Source: Pseudopyrenochaeta lycopersici
Taxonomy: Eukaryota; Ascomycota; Dothideomycetes; Pleosporales; Pseudopyrenochaetaceae
Assembly (NCBI GenBank): GCA_003313425.1
Contig: NHZP01000010.1
Span: forward strand, 496,001-560,000
Length of the DNA stretch: 64,000 bases
Direction of reading: 5' to 3'
The notes beneath the pieces were generated by a model. That model worked only from the letters and a program-made list of their open reading frames with translations, had not been told where the DNA came from and did no database searches. Positions within the stretch are counted from its first letter, which is position 1. Every line of letters begins with the position of its first letter. Of this stretch, positions 34,501 through 43,935 are shown one piece after another. Position numbers and translations under genes: made by a program.

Positions 34501-35152
34501 TCCGATTCAAATACAGCAGAATCACCAAGTGCAACCACAGCTCAATTTCAATAATGTCGCGAACTTGGCCACACAGGTACAACACATAGGACAACAAGTC
34601 GCTGCAGTTCAACCTCAACCTGTACCCATCAACAATGAACTCCAGACAGACCCTCAGTCCATACTTAAAGCGCGACCCCGCGAAGGCTCTTGGATGAATA
34701 TTATTGACGTTATTTCACCCGGTACCAACCTCTCCGACTTTGATTCCGAATACTCCCAAGCCGACAGCAACCGCACCACTTCTCTCCAGTCAATTGAATT
34801 CATCTCCTGTGGCTACGCCAAGTTGCCCTACACAACCTTTGACCAGACAGTGATCGATGCTGGGAATGGTCTTGCTACCGCACTTCGTAATCCATTCTTC
34901 ACGAGGCGATATAGTGGTTTGGGGCCCGCCATGTTGAGCGCGAAGTGGGCTCATCTAGGTGAAATTGCACAAGAGGTCAATTTTACCGAACTGGCCGCGC
35001 TTGATGCTGGCTGGAACTTGAAGACAGGCTGGGAAGATGTTAATGAAGCAGGAGCCGTGGAGTTCGATGGTCTCTTGCCCGGTGGGACTGGCAGATTCAC
35101 AGGTGTCATACATCAATCGGACCGAGTGGTCGAGGCTACTTCTGCGAGTTAG
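31532..35152 (+). CDS. F-box protein with long glutamine-rich tract; 5' end unresolved
   Basis: The frame is open from 31532 to TAG 35150-35152 (about 1200 codons). No in-frame ATG exists before 32156, yet the sequence before it is coding-like (Ser/Pro/Arg-rich disordered, then RRPPHTLDHDWRNLGPELDR). A short first exon is therefore likely; acceptors such as CCCTCAG at 31540-31546 are candidates. A typical F-box lies about 235 residues after 31781: RWNLPVELVELIAAHLNRDD, then IKSLRLVSRELNFYVSQVIF. It is followed by a long region with scattered Leu-rich helices as in F-box adaptors. Codons from about 34274 to 34560 encode a Gln/Asn-rich tract (QLQQQLQQVQIQNSQQ and similar). F-box proteins bring substrates to SCF ubiquitin ligases; the target is unknown. 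It lies next to the NLR gene, tail to tail. Confidence 0.75.
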   Translation, partial: AYFPQRPPSLPCRTNRSYSESSTSSPNVDRSTPYPYFIAEATGHPSTSASIPSATDSASGGRAPRRSIITRSHPRGGRDSAAGLPSRGNTAQRRGSFGNARIPRETTYEHELAVALEHDLLADEAVQGFSGDDLYLASHISSGTVAASESHHGAAAARRPPHTLDHDWRNLGPELDRRLARVISRVGGLESSLHDIALKPPSPHSFHHMMSGAVKRSRENFENVDSRDITGTLNSKGAVAVLLYNSTPPNPEANDIWPECRSSVKLPSRYFLLDQGNQEASESKPKRRPSKSLRTTAEVPKRFDTVSQNLPAPTAGRPRWNLPVELVELIAAHLNRDDIKSLRLVSRELNFYVSQVIFQTVVVPFNTEIYGMLGQEPKPDFKGKRRAKIERPGYSWTNTNGDEVYTGHGLDVFRGFGKHILKYGMSFEVNENSLSMPPVKSLTEKKTSFWGNYEWPFEEYRRFDAIAGLETAADETPRMKIAFSELTKVKELALSVDSGLGWLNGPDRSIRARVLQKPPQVFGSQKDIPDRRAQSQQELWSHIEACHKSAASDVRLATLYRIDGQRPLLELKEVSRLSDEQPGMPYLDPLLIHEVTPHETADIQVPTSFDDPEVLERFVLTPPSSGTGILYTSNIPPTDAGQLMSPIIPASLTKAQKEWLLETEWAQRAFMSSYMLSIIDNPMNFAPVHTLKISRLSDRYLTMLNRKDFWDTLPNLTDVTLMVIPGWRTVHKDEAGFVDTPKINPSQGIDSFCDLLRNHVACRSNIQKLTIGWVTGGEHAEGLYARNKLLLPAPLMELGVRPHSGAAFISDMFVENDANRLRASLIHFPHVKRFILKNCWITPPALQQFVQIHDAHCLKHIVLNSVSLTAILRPNGNANQPALQAAALNVGALPAAGILGGGTLLNAFNNNGGAQAAAIQAQAQFLPNQQQFLQIYIQTLQVQLQQLQANAVGIQQQNQITALQNQLQQQLQQVQIQNSQQPHVQGLGQGPIQIQQNHQVQPQLNFNNVANLATQVQHIGQQVAAVQPQPVPINNELQTDPQSILKARPREGSWMNIIDVISPGTNLSDFDSEYSQADSNRTTSLQSIEFISCGYAKLPYTTFDQTVIDAGNGLATALRNPFFTRRYSGLGPAMLSAKWAHLGEIAQEVNFTELAALDAGWNLKTGWEDVNEAGAVEFDGLLPGGTGRFTGVIHQSDRVVEATSAS

Positions 35153-36465
35153 TGGATTGCCTCTAAGCTTTCTGGTTCCTTTGGATGTAAGCTGACACTG
35201 CTGTAGCCATTGGAAGACTGACTGGAAGCCTGGCCAGATTTGGTCTACGGGCTTAGGTCTTTATACAACGCTATTACGTTAGAGCGAGCGAATTGCTGAG
35301 CATTACGCTAATGCATCACGGTACCTCTTAACGCCTTCTCTTCATATTAACGCAGTGACTATTGCGAGGACATATCACTGCTTTTCGTGGCACTGGTGCC
35401 AATGCCTTTGATATCTCGACTCCTAGGCGCGTGGCAATAGTGAACGAGATTGGCTGAGAGGAGTCACACTGTACTTCAAAAAGTTTCGTGTATGAATAGA
35501 AACATGTATAGCGGTAATTCATAATAGACGCCATCCTTCCACAATGTGCCATAGGTCCGGGTATCATTCTTGATTTGAGACATTCTAAAGACGTTCAAAC
35601 TTGCTGTTGTGCCATCCGCTGCAATGCCATCTAGCTCGCGAGATCCGACAAAGCATTTATCTCTCTTGTCAACAGATCAAACTGATCCTCCCTGGGTTTG
35701 TTGTCAGCGTGGTGGAAATTAAGCTAATGTCTCTGCTTTGTAGATGATGATGAGGGCATAGATTGGTCTGCATCGATTTGCTTCTCCTGCAAGTGCTTAT
35801 TTACCTGAGCGTAAGGGCCGATGTAAATATGATCAAAGCAGTCTCATTCAAATCTGGCCTCATCTGAAAAGTAATCCCTCCGCTGCCTCCGGAAGCAGAG
35901 GTCCACAAAAAGCGCTCTGATCCTTAGCCACACAGATATTTGCTCAGTTGACTTGCAGACTGATGCATGCAACATTGTGTACATAGAAGCTGCCTCGTCT
36001 TACTTATCAATTGTTGTTCGGCATCAACGTACTTCAATCCATACGGCGAATCCCGGCTTCCATCCGCATCCCTCTTGCTCTCACGCGACACTGCGCACAA
36101 GCCTCTAAGACAGATGAAGGTGGAGCTTCTGCATAATAAGATGCTTTATACGGCATTACATCAAACTCGCTTCTGCCACAGACTCCTGAGCCTATTCGTC
36201 AAACATGCCAGTAGTGTTACATGTACCTTGACTACGTAGAACTTCCTAGAGCCCAATCACTCTGAACCTTTACTGCCTTAAGCTAGGTCGTAGCTAAAGA
36301 AGCTCATGGTAAGAATTTCCTGCTCTCTATCTGCGCTACCATAGCAGTGCCCGTGCTAAAGCTTACGGGTAGGGAAGGGTCATTCGCAGCAAGGCCGTAG
36401 CCATGGTCAGCACTTGCGGCTGCGCTCCAGCCTCGTTCTTTTCAGCAACATGATATTGCATCATG
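35153..36465. other. intergenic, no gene supported
   Basis: About 1.3 kb between the convergent F-box and NLR genes. I see no credible coding frame (longest about 90 codons). A 27-bp segment at about 36195-36221 resembles one at 40919-40945 on the other side of the NLR. Confidence 0.4.
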
Positions 36466-36523
36466 TCAGCAACTTTCTGCCAATGATAGCGCTGTACATC
36501 CGTACTTGTCCTTTATACCAACA

Positions 36524-39500
36524 TCAAACCTTGCCTATGTCTAGCAGCAGCTCAACTACCCCTCTATGCCCATGTTGTGACGCCAACGTCAGCGCTGTCC
36601 ACCCGTTCCCGTTCTTCGCGTCAACATCAACCTTGCCTGTGTCTAGCAGCAGCTTAACTACAGCTTCGTGCCCATTTCGTGACGCCAACATCAGCGCTGT
36701 CCACTCGTCCTCGTCCTTCGCGTTAACATCAACCTTGCCTGTGTCTAGCAGCAGCTTAACTACAGCTTCGTGCCCATGTTGTGACACCAACATCAGCGCT
36801 GTCCACCCGTTCCCGTTCTTTGCGTTAACATCAACCTTGCCTGTGTCTAGCAGCAGCTTGACTGCCGCTTCGTGCCCATGTTGTGACGCCAACATCAGCG
36901 CTGTCCACTCGTCCTCGTCCTTCGCGTCAACATCAACCTTGCCTGTGTCTAGCAGCAGCTTGACTATTGCACAGTGTCCGTTCTCCGCGGCCTGCAACAG
37001 TGGCGTTGATCCATCCTTGTCCTTTATGTCAATGTCGACCTTGCCTGTGTCCAGGAGCAGCTTTACCACACTGGTCCAGCCTCTCCTTGAGGCTAAGGTA
37101 AGTGCGTCATCATCGAGCATGCTCTCACTATCTTCTTCGTCGCTTTCGTCGTCGTTATCCTCATTGTGGTTTTCAGGTTCGGAGATCTTGTCGAAGTCTA
37201 GTGTCCTACTAGTGTTTGCTCCAGCTTTCAGTAACTGCGAGATAATTTCCCCAAGAACATAATCTTCTTCGGGCGACCAGTCTTTCGAGGCGAAGAATAC
37301 AGCTCCGTCTAGATTCAACTTCTTCTCGATCAATTTAGCAAGCAGTAACGTGTTCCTGCTGCTAATGGCATGGCAAACGAGTGCCTTCTCTCGACCCATA
37401 TACTTGAGGTCAGCGCCCGCTTCGATCAGCTTGAATATCACCTCGTCGGCCTTTTCAGATAACGCAATAGTCAGCGCCGTGTCTCCATCGTTATTCTCGG
37501 TGTTGACATCTACAAATCGGTTTACTTGGTGTCCTGTGCTTTTCCCTTCACTGATGCCGTGATTACTCTCCTCCTCACGTTGGAGCTGCCATTGGATGGA
37601 AAGATCTAGTAGCGCCAAGGCTATATCTTGGTGGCTGTCTCTGATGGCAAGAAGTAGTGGGGTGTTCCTGTCTGAGTCTCTGCCATTAATTTCTCTATCG
37701 CTTTCCTCTAGGAATGCATCAAAGGCACTTTTCGAACCGAACGCTGTCAAGACATGGAGCTCCGTTGCTCCAATGAACGGCCACCCCAATGGCGTATGTG
37801 CGCTATTTGGGTCCAACACCCTGAATAGATCTGCTAGTTGTCTTATGGTTTTAGACTGTGGTGCCCACTGAATAATGGAGAGCAAGTCAGGTTGCGGAAC
37901 CCCTTCCTGCTCTACTTTGTGGATGTGTTCGAATAGATATCTCGTTGCGTATGGTGCTAATGGAAAATTTGACGAAAAGATGCCCCGTGGCAAATGCGTT
38001 GCCTCCAGTACATCCCTCAGTGTTAAATATCTAAGGCAACACCTCGATATTTGAAAATGGCCGGGGCCTGCTTGACATCGCCAAACAACATCAATGCGAA
38101 AGCTGTCTGTCAGGTAATCGGCCACGGATTGATGGATGAGCTGTGCCTCGCGGTCCGAGTCCTCTGCATGTGGATCGTATTGCTCCCAGATATCGCGAGT
38201 TTGGAAATGCACAAGACCTTTAGAAAGGTGTTTCACGTATCTCTCGAAATCCACTAAAGTGTCTGACCAGCTCTCGTGGTTTCTAAGCTCAGATATCGAT
38301 GTGCAAACCATGTCTGTATCGGTAGCAAGCGCTTCTCGAAGCTCTTGCGCAGACAGAGGCCGTTCAGCAAAAAGTACCCAGTGGAAAAGCTTGGTCATTT
38401 GATGTGTCTCAGCCTTATTACCGCCGCTTAAGAGCATAGCATATAGTTCGCCTAGAGTTTCTGGGCAAGAAGCAAGCTGTTTAAGTAGCTTCTTCGCCGG
38501 GATACCTACCAAGTCCCTATTAATTATCGTTTCGGTAATTAGAAACACCCACTGAAATCCACCTTGAGCTTTCGAAAGGATTTCATCCTCGATTTGCTGA
38601 CGCTTTGAATCTAGTTGGATATCTCTTAGTCGCCCACGGGTGTACTGCTGGATGTCCCTATTATTGTGCTCCTCAACAATAATTGCTGGACAGGTTTCGA
38701 GGCCCAGGATAGGATAGTGTCTTGAAGAAAAGCACACTTTGACTCTTGCTCCCTCGCGGTCCGCCTGCTCAGCGAGATCATGAAAGTATGCTAACAAGCT
38801 CTTAGCGGGGCCTTCGCCACATTCGTCAAGTGCATCAATAAAGATAATGATAGGCCGACGTTGTATCCCCTTTGTTAAAATAACAGTCAACAAATCCTGG
38901 AGCTCTTCGCGAGTCCATTTCCATCTATCTTCTATGTAGCTCCCAAATCGTCTCTCCCGCACCTCAAATGTCGTGGTGAGTTGAGCTAGGTGATCCGGAA
39001 AGTCTTCAAGCATAGAATTCAACAGGGCACGAACCATACCTAATGGTGTTTTCTGTAACTCTGTACCTTGGCCATGAGCAAAGAAAGATAAAATGAGGCT
39101 ATCAGGCTGTGTTTCGCGCGTTTTTCGAAAGGCATATTTCATCAGCACAGACTTGCCAGAGCCGGGATTTCCTTTAAACCACAAAAGTCCTCGAGGGCTT
39201 TTCATCCAGGCGCGAAATTGTGGGTGTTGAAAAATCCATTCACAAGTATCTTTTGCAGTGAGAATGTCGTGGTGTCTATTCTCTTGTTTTGGAAATGCAA
39301 GCGACCTAATACAATCTATACTAGATTAACGGCTTAACACGTAATATACATAGCTGGCGTACCTTTTTCCTGAGCTGAAAGCTGTGCTGATGCTATAGCA
39401 TTAATAACATCTTCAAGTGTCCAAAAGCATTGTGACGCGTACCTCCTATTATAGGCTTGATCTGGGATCTGCTGGCCAAACAAAATGCCGGTTGGCTTCA

Positions 39501-40671
39501 AATTTCAGCGACGTACTGGTGAAAGAAAAGGGGCGAACGGAGGCAAAGGCAACTTACCTCGCCTTACTAGCATCGAAGTCTTGAGAAGTATCAATCTTTC
39601 TGCGCTTAGAAGGAGGACTTGCACAAGATTTGGAATTTTGTTCTTTCGAGGTATTAATAATAGCATAATAGCATACCTAAATCAGCTGCACTAACCACTC
39701 GTGCCATGTATGGCTTCCTCTACCAAGGGCGTTGCTACGATCTCTGCTGCTGGCAATACCGACAGCACCTCTTTCGCGAACGCTGCCGCTCTCCCTGCTG
39801 CATACGCCTGCCATCGTTTGTTCTTGTGTGAGTCGGCGTAGTCGCAAATGCCGCGGATGATGAGACAAGGAAAACTGTTCATGAGACCCGCTGCCTCCAT
39901 CTCAAAACAAAGCACGCCACCAAGCTCTGCGCTAACCCTGTCTCTCTCAGCAGCGGTTTTAATCACTTGGTTTCCTGAAGCAATCGTGCCATAGTGTACG
40001 ACTACGTCTTCTTCGTTCTCGCGCTGTGTTCGCGCAAGCTTTTTATCGGCGCGGCAGTGCTCGCATGTTGGGCCGCCTTCGTGATCGTAGCTCGCTTTAA
40101 ACAGGATGTCGGGTCCTGTCTTGCTACGCTGGAATTTAGGGACGCGCTCGAGCTTAGCGGCGTACTCCAGGAGCCTGCTTTTCCCTCGCAGCTCGTCTGC
40201 TCGCACACGTGCTACTGCAGCAAGCAGGATTTGCGGCGGAGAGTTCAGCGAACCCATCCGCTCAAAGCCGCTTGTCGTCGTCTTGAGAGCGTCGTACTGC
40301 ACGACTCCAGCGAAGGTCTGATGCGGCTGGCTGACCACCACGTCCCCCAGTCGAATGTCTGCTTCTACTGTTGGAACGCCTCCGCCAATGCCAACCATCA
40401 GTCCAAATCGGATTCCTTTGAACGTTGCTCGCATCTGCGTTGCAACTGCCGCCGCCGGGTTGTTACCAATGCGGCCTGCTGGCAAGCATACGAGCGCAAC
40501 ATTGTGTCCTCCTATGGACCCGAGCACATACAAGTTCTCGTCGTTATCGTCGTGCTCACGTTCAATACTGTCATGCTCTTCGTCGAGCATCTCCTGCGCC
40601 GCTGCTAGCTCGACAGGAAGCGCGCACACCCATCCCACAGTGTAGTCTTCACGGCGCATTCGGCGCGACAT
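36524..40671 (-). CDS. NLR-type protein: nucleoside phosphorylase-like, NACHT, ankyrin repeats
   Basis: Exon 1 (40671-39696) encodes a PNP/UDP-phosphorylase-like domain: YTVGWVCALPVELAAAQEML, GLMVGIGGGVPT, RLGDVVVSQPH, GVLCFEMEAAGLMNSFPCLI and RGICDYADSHKNKRW. Exon 2 (39642-39558) adds a linker with SPPSKRRKIDTSQDF. Exon 3 (ending 39363) carries YNRRYASQCFWTLEDVINAI. Exon 4 (39315-36524) starts DCIRSLAFPKQENRHHDI and carries the NACHT NTPase: Walker A LWFKGNPGSGKSVLMKYA, Walker B RRPIIIFIDALDECGE. The last ~270 residues are ankyrin repeats. This order is a known fungal NLR layout, implicated in non-self recognition and programmed cell death. Introns of 53 and 47 bp are well supported. The exon 2/exon 3 junction is not: no in-phase splice pair was found, so a frameshift is possible. 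The last ankyrin unit is cut short by a 1-nt insertion. Confidence 0.85.
36535..37075 (-). repeat. 102-bp tandem repeats encoding 34-aa ankyrin units
   Basis: The word CTAGCAGCAGCTT (or a near variant) recurs at 36541, 36643, 36745, 36847, 36949 and, as CCAGGAGCAGCTT, at 37051: a strict 102-bp period. Units alternate between two forms, DEDEW and NGNGW in the protein (GTCCTCGTCC and GTTCCCGTTC on the plus strand), so the higher-order period is 204 bp. The middle copies differ by only a few bases. Confidence 0.92.
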
Positions 40672-41250
40672 TCGGCATCCTTACGAGGGAAGGAAGAGAT
40701 GGGACGGAGGTTGTTTTGGAGTCGGTGTACGAAGAGGAGGGGTTTGTGGGTGGTTGAAGATTGGCCGCCACGACAGCGTTAACGGCCGCCATTGCTGCCT
40801 CTCAGCCTTGTAGCCTGCGACTGCCAGCGGATGCAGCAAGGCCGAGACGCAGTCATTTGGGGGGTCGCAAGCGCCGACATGGTTTTGCTGGAGCGACTAC
40901 CTTATTCATTGGTTGGACTATTCGTTAAACGTGCCAGTACTATTCGGCAAAGAAATAGTGATCGAGCTATAGAGGATCTTCCGCTTGCCTTCCTACAGCA
41001 GTAGGCTGGCCATTAACCTCAATGAAATACGTCTCATGTATTCTATTTTCTCACATCTTATCCATTTTAACTCTATCAATGTATCATATTGCTGTTGTTC
41101 GCCTCTCTATGCATTCCCGCAAAACACGCAAGATTATGAAGTGAATACTACACAACCCCTCAAAGGGAGATGTCAGGTGCAGTGCAACTAGATAGTCAGT
41201 TGCTGTATATATTCAAATTCCCTCTTATCGCGTCTGTGGTTAATCCTAAA

Positions 41251-41772
41251 TCATAGATCAGATAGCTTAAAAGCTACAATATCTGTGCTTGCATTAAGCT
41301 GTATTGCTAACGCTTCCTCATGTAATTCACTAACATGTCTTTTTGATACGCCAGCAGCTAGCGCCAGATTTATCACAGCATTTCCAGATCCCTTCGGACC
41401 TTCTTTCCAACGTGTTGCAGCGCTCGAATAGATTCTTTACCTTCAAAGAATTACTAGACTAAGAAGGGCGGCTTCAGTCCTGTCGTAAGCGTATCTCTAC
41501 TTTAGGAATCGATTTTTGCTAAGGCCTACACATTGTGGGACTTGCTTTTACAATCTCAATCATACGAAGAGCGGTCACAGAGCGCGGTCGCCCCTTGTAA
41601 GCAGTATATATGTGCCCTAACAGGGTCATTGCTGATATATTGGATAGACTTGTGATATGATCGCTCAGCAGAAAAGCCAGGTTATGAATAGTCTGAGAGA
41701 GGCAGCGAGACAAGGCAGTAGGGTAACGAGGACCTGCAATATCACTGACGCGTTTGATGCTTAGTATATAGG
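41251..41772 (-). pseudogene. relic of an unidentified protein-coding gene
   Basis: Two open segments without ATG starts lie in the same orientation. One is open from about 41772 to 41519 and includes IAGPRYPTALSRCLSQTIHN and MTLLGHIYTAYKGRPRSVTA. The other is open from 41436 to TGA at 41251-41253 and includes AATRWKEGPKGSGNAVINLA and AGVSKRHVSELHEEALAIQL. No good splice pair joins them. The residue patterns are clearly protein-like, but the family is unknown to me. It may be a decayed gene or exons of a gene that I cannot assemble. Confidence 0.35.
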
Positions 41773-42402
41773 TTTATGGTAGAAGCGAAGCAAACATATC
41801 AGTAGACGAAAGAATGATATTAGAAGACTGTGATTAAAATCGGTGGTATCTGATTCGAAGACTTGTTAGAATTCAAGAATGATAGCGTGGAAGGACGGCT
41901 GATGAAAGTTTGGAGACACGATATAGGCTGGAACGAAGGCCGAGGGGCATTCCACAAACAAAATAAGCGCGTGCTGTATGTGTAGTACCTCAATTGTCAC
42001 GTGAAACAATCTGCAACCTGGCCGTATGAGTATCTTTGCGGCTGGGGACTCGAGCGCGTTAAACAATTGAAGTTTGCCGTGGTGGTTGCATATGCTAAAC
42101 TCACTCAGGCAAGGCAGTCTAGCGTAGAAGGAGCCCTGCAAGGTTAATTGTTCGCGCTGCTCAGAACCAGAAGCCGATTGTGCAGCAGGTATGAGTGCAT
42201 GGGAGAAGCAATGCAATACAATTTTCCGACGGCGCCCAATGCGAACATCCCGGACTCCTGTGCCGGCCTTCGACTGCTTGTCAACCCCAGCCGGAACACA
42301 CGGAGCTAAAAAAGGAATGCGTGCCGGTTCCATCTTTCATGATCTCGGCTAGTTTAAGCGGCGAGGAGTAGTAGTACCGCAGCAGAGGAACAAGAGCTAC
42401 AT

Positions 42403-42805
42403 TCATGTCCAAGTAAAGCACAAAGTGTTGAAAGTACCACCGACGTATGTTGTGGGGTTGGTCCATACGCCAAGAATCTCAGGGCCTAGACTTGGCGATA
42501 TGAATGCTGGTAGCATACCATTGTAGCCCTGCCAAGTGATCTACTGATATCCCTTGGAGGTCAGCTTGTATGTGCTGGCGCAGTGGCCTTGCCACAAAGG
42601 CTCATGAAAATGGAGTGGGTTTGAAGTGGTGCTCCGAACTAACTCTAGCAAAGTCATTATGCATCTCAATGATAGGCTTTGAGAAGTTTATCAAAGACAT
42701 CAGGGTCGCGGTTTAGGTAGAGGTATACGTCTCAAGGGAACTGATGGCGGCTTCTAGATCTGGGGCGAACAGAAATGTGGAAGGATCGTTCTTCCGCTTT
42801 GTCAT
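42403..42805 (-). pseudogene. frameshifted relic of an unidentified gene
   Basis: An ATG at 42805 begins MTKRKNDPSTFLFAPDLEAA and reads on to a stop, but near 42735 the protein-like signal moves to another frame (DVYLYLNRDPDVFDKLLKAY). Further on, FHEPLWQGHCASTYKLTSKG and VWTNPTTYVGGTFNTLCFTW appear in one frame separated by a TAG, ending at TGA 42403-42405. At least one shift and one nonsense codon are needed to explain this. The family is not recognised. Confidence 0.35.
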
Positions 42806-43820
42806 TTATGTTTGACTGCCGGCTTGTCCTTGTACTATGGTAAGTTAGTACTTGGATAGCACTGGACCTGCCAGAGTCTTGGCGCACGTGGAGGTGGTGA
42901 TGTCATTTCAAAATAGTGTGAAGAAAGTGCATTCTCACAACCACAACTAGACATTTTATCAAAGCGATAGCGCATTCCGACTCTGAAATATTACTGGCAA
43001 CATCGAGAACTCATAATTGTGAGCTTTTAATATCTTCCACAGCCTTGGGGTTAGATGACATCTCCAACATCATTTCCCCGTTTCTACGTCCACAGCTCGA
43101 GACTGTCTTGGCAACGCTTTTGGTCGTCTTCTCCGCTGTGGAACATAACACCGTTCGCTGTTTGCACACATCCAAATTTCTCTGGAATTTCAAGTCAATC
43201 ATATTGTCCTGCCATTTCGTCCATATTGTGCTCTGCACAGCCACGCTATGAAGTGAATCATGTCCGAATACGGAAGTCTTAGTATAAGCTAAACCCACCC
43301 AGGAACAGGGTAGAGGCTACGGAATCCAAACTACCCGTACTAGGCTTTCTAGGCGATATCTTGGGAGCGATCATAGTATGAATGAACTTAAGCTCACTCT
43401 CCGCCATCTGGCAAGTCCCGATACCAAGACGAGCGACGGCGCTTTCGTGGTTCCGACGTCCCTCACTTTCACTGGCCGAATGCACCAAGTGTCTGCGTGT
43501 AAGCGTTCCCGTTGGTTCATTTTGCGAACCAGAAAACCTCACATTAGGCTCCGACTCCTCCGTGCAAGTCCCAAGGCCGCCATCCGGTCAATTGGCCGCT
43601 GCACACACTAAACCTTTGACTTCTACTATGATGAGCAACCATTTCAAATCAGCGTGAGCTTGGCTCCACAAGCCTGTGATTCTGCCCCAAGGCACCAACG
43701 CGTCTTCCCAAGAGCCTACCAACGATCTATTTCTGCATTGCGCGGTACTACTATGTCATAGCCCTGAGGCTCAATGAAAATAACGGATAGTTGAGCACCG
43801 AAAGAGGGGACCCGTAGATG

Positions 43821-43826
43821 TATAAA
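43821..43826 (+). promoter_or_regulatory. TATA box of the CHRD protein gene
   Basis: TATAAA lies 110 bp before the ATG at 43936, followed by an A/C-rich leader; a plausible core promoter. Confidence 0.5.
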
Positions 43827-43935
43827 GAGACTGTAGATGCGCATCCGATTCTCTTCATAAGCAGCTTGAAAATTACACGACTTCGCTACATCTCAATAAT
43901 AAGTGTACAGTACTACACCAATCAATCACCTCACA

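Larger units (their letters stand above)
40672..43935. other. 3.3-kb gene-poor, relic-containing stretch
   Basis: No intact gene. Two segments on the minus strand read as degraded coding sequence (entries at 41251 and 42403). Other frames, including 41866-42333 (minus, 155 codons) and 43011-43298 (minus, opening only at a GTG), have coding-like composition in places but no recognisable family and no clear start. Confidence 0.5.

Noticed and set aside
36414..37262. 282-codon Ser/Thr-rich frame opposite the ankyrin array
   Set aside because: Its internal repeats are the mirror of the 102-bp ankyrin repeats on the real coding strand; a shadow.
39677..39868. Alternative frame at the end of the PNP exon
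   Set aside because: The PNP frame (GRAAAFAKEVLSVLPAAE) is the conserved one; this is a shadow.
41866..42333. 155-codon frame on the minus strand
   Set aside because: Lies within the relic-bearing region, has no recognisable family or promoter; could be a fragment but cannot be supported as a gene.
43011..43298. 95-codon frame on the minus strand
   Set aside because: Opens only at a GTG, no ATG near the start and no recognised domain.
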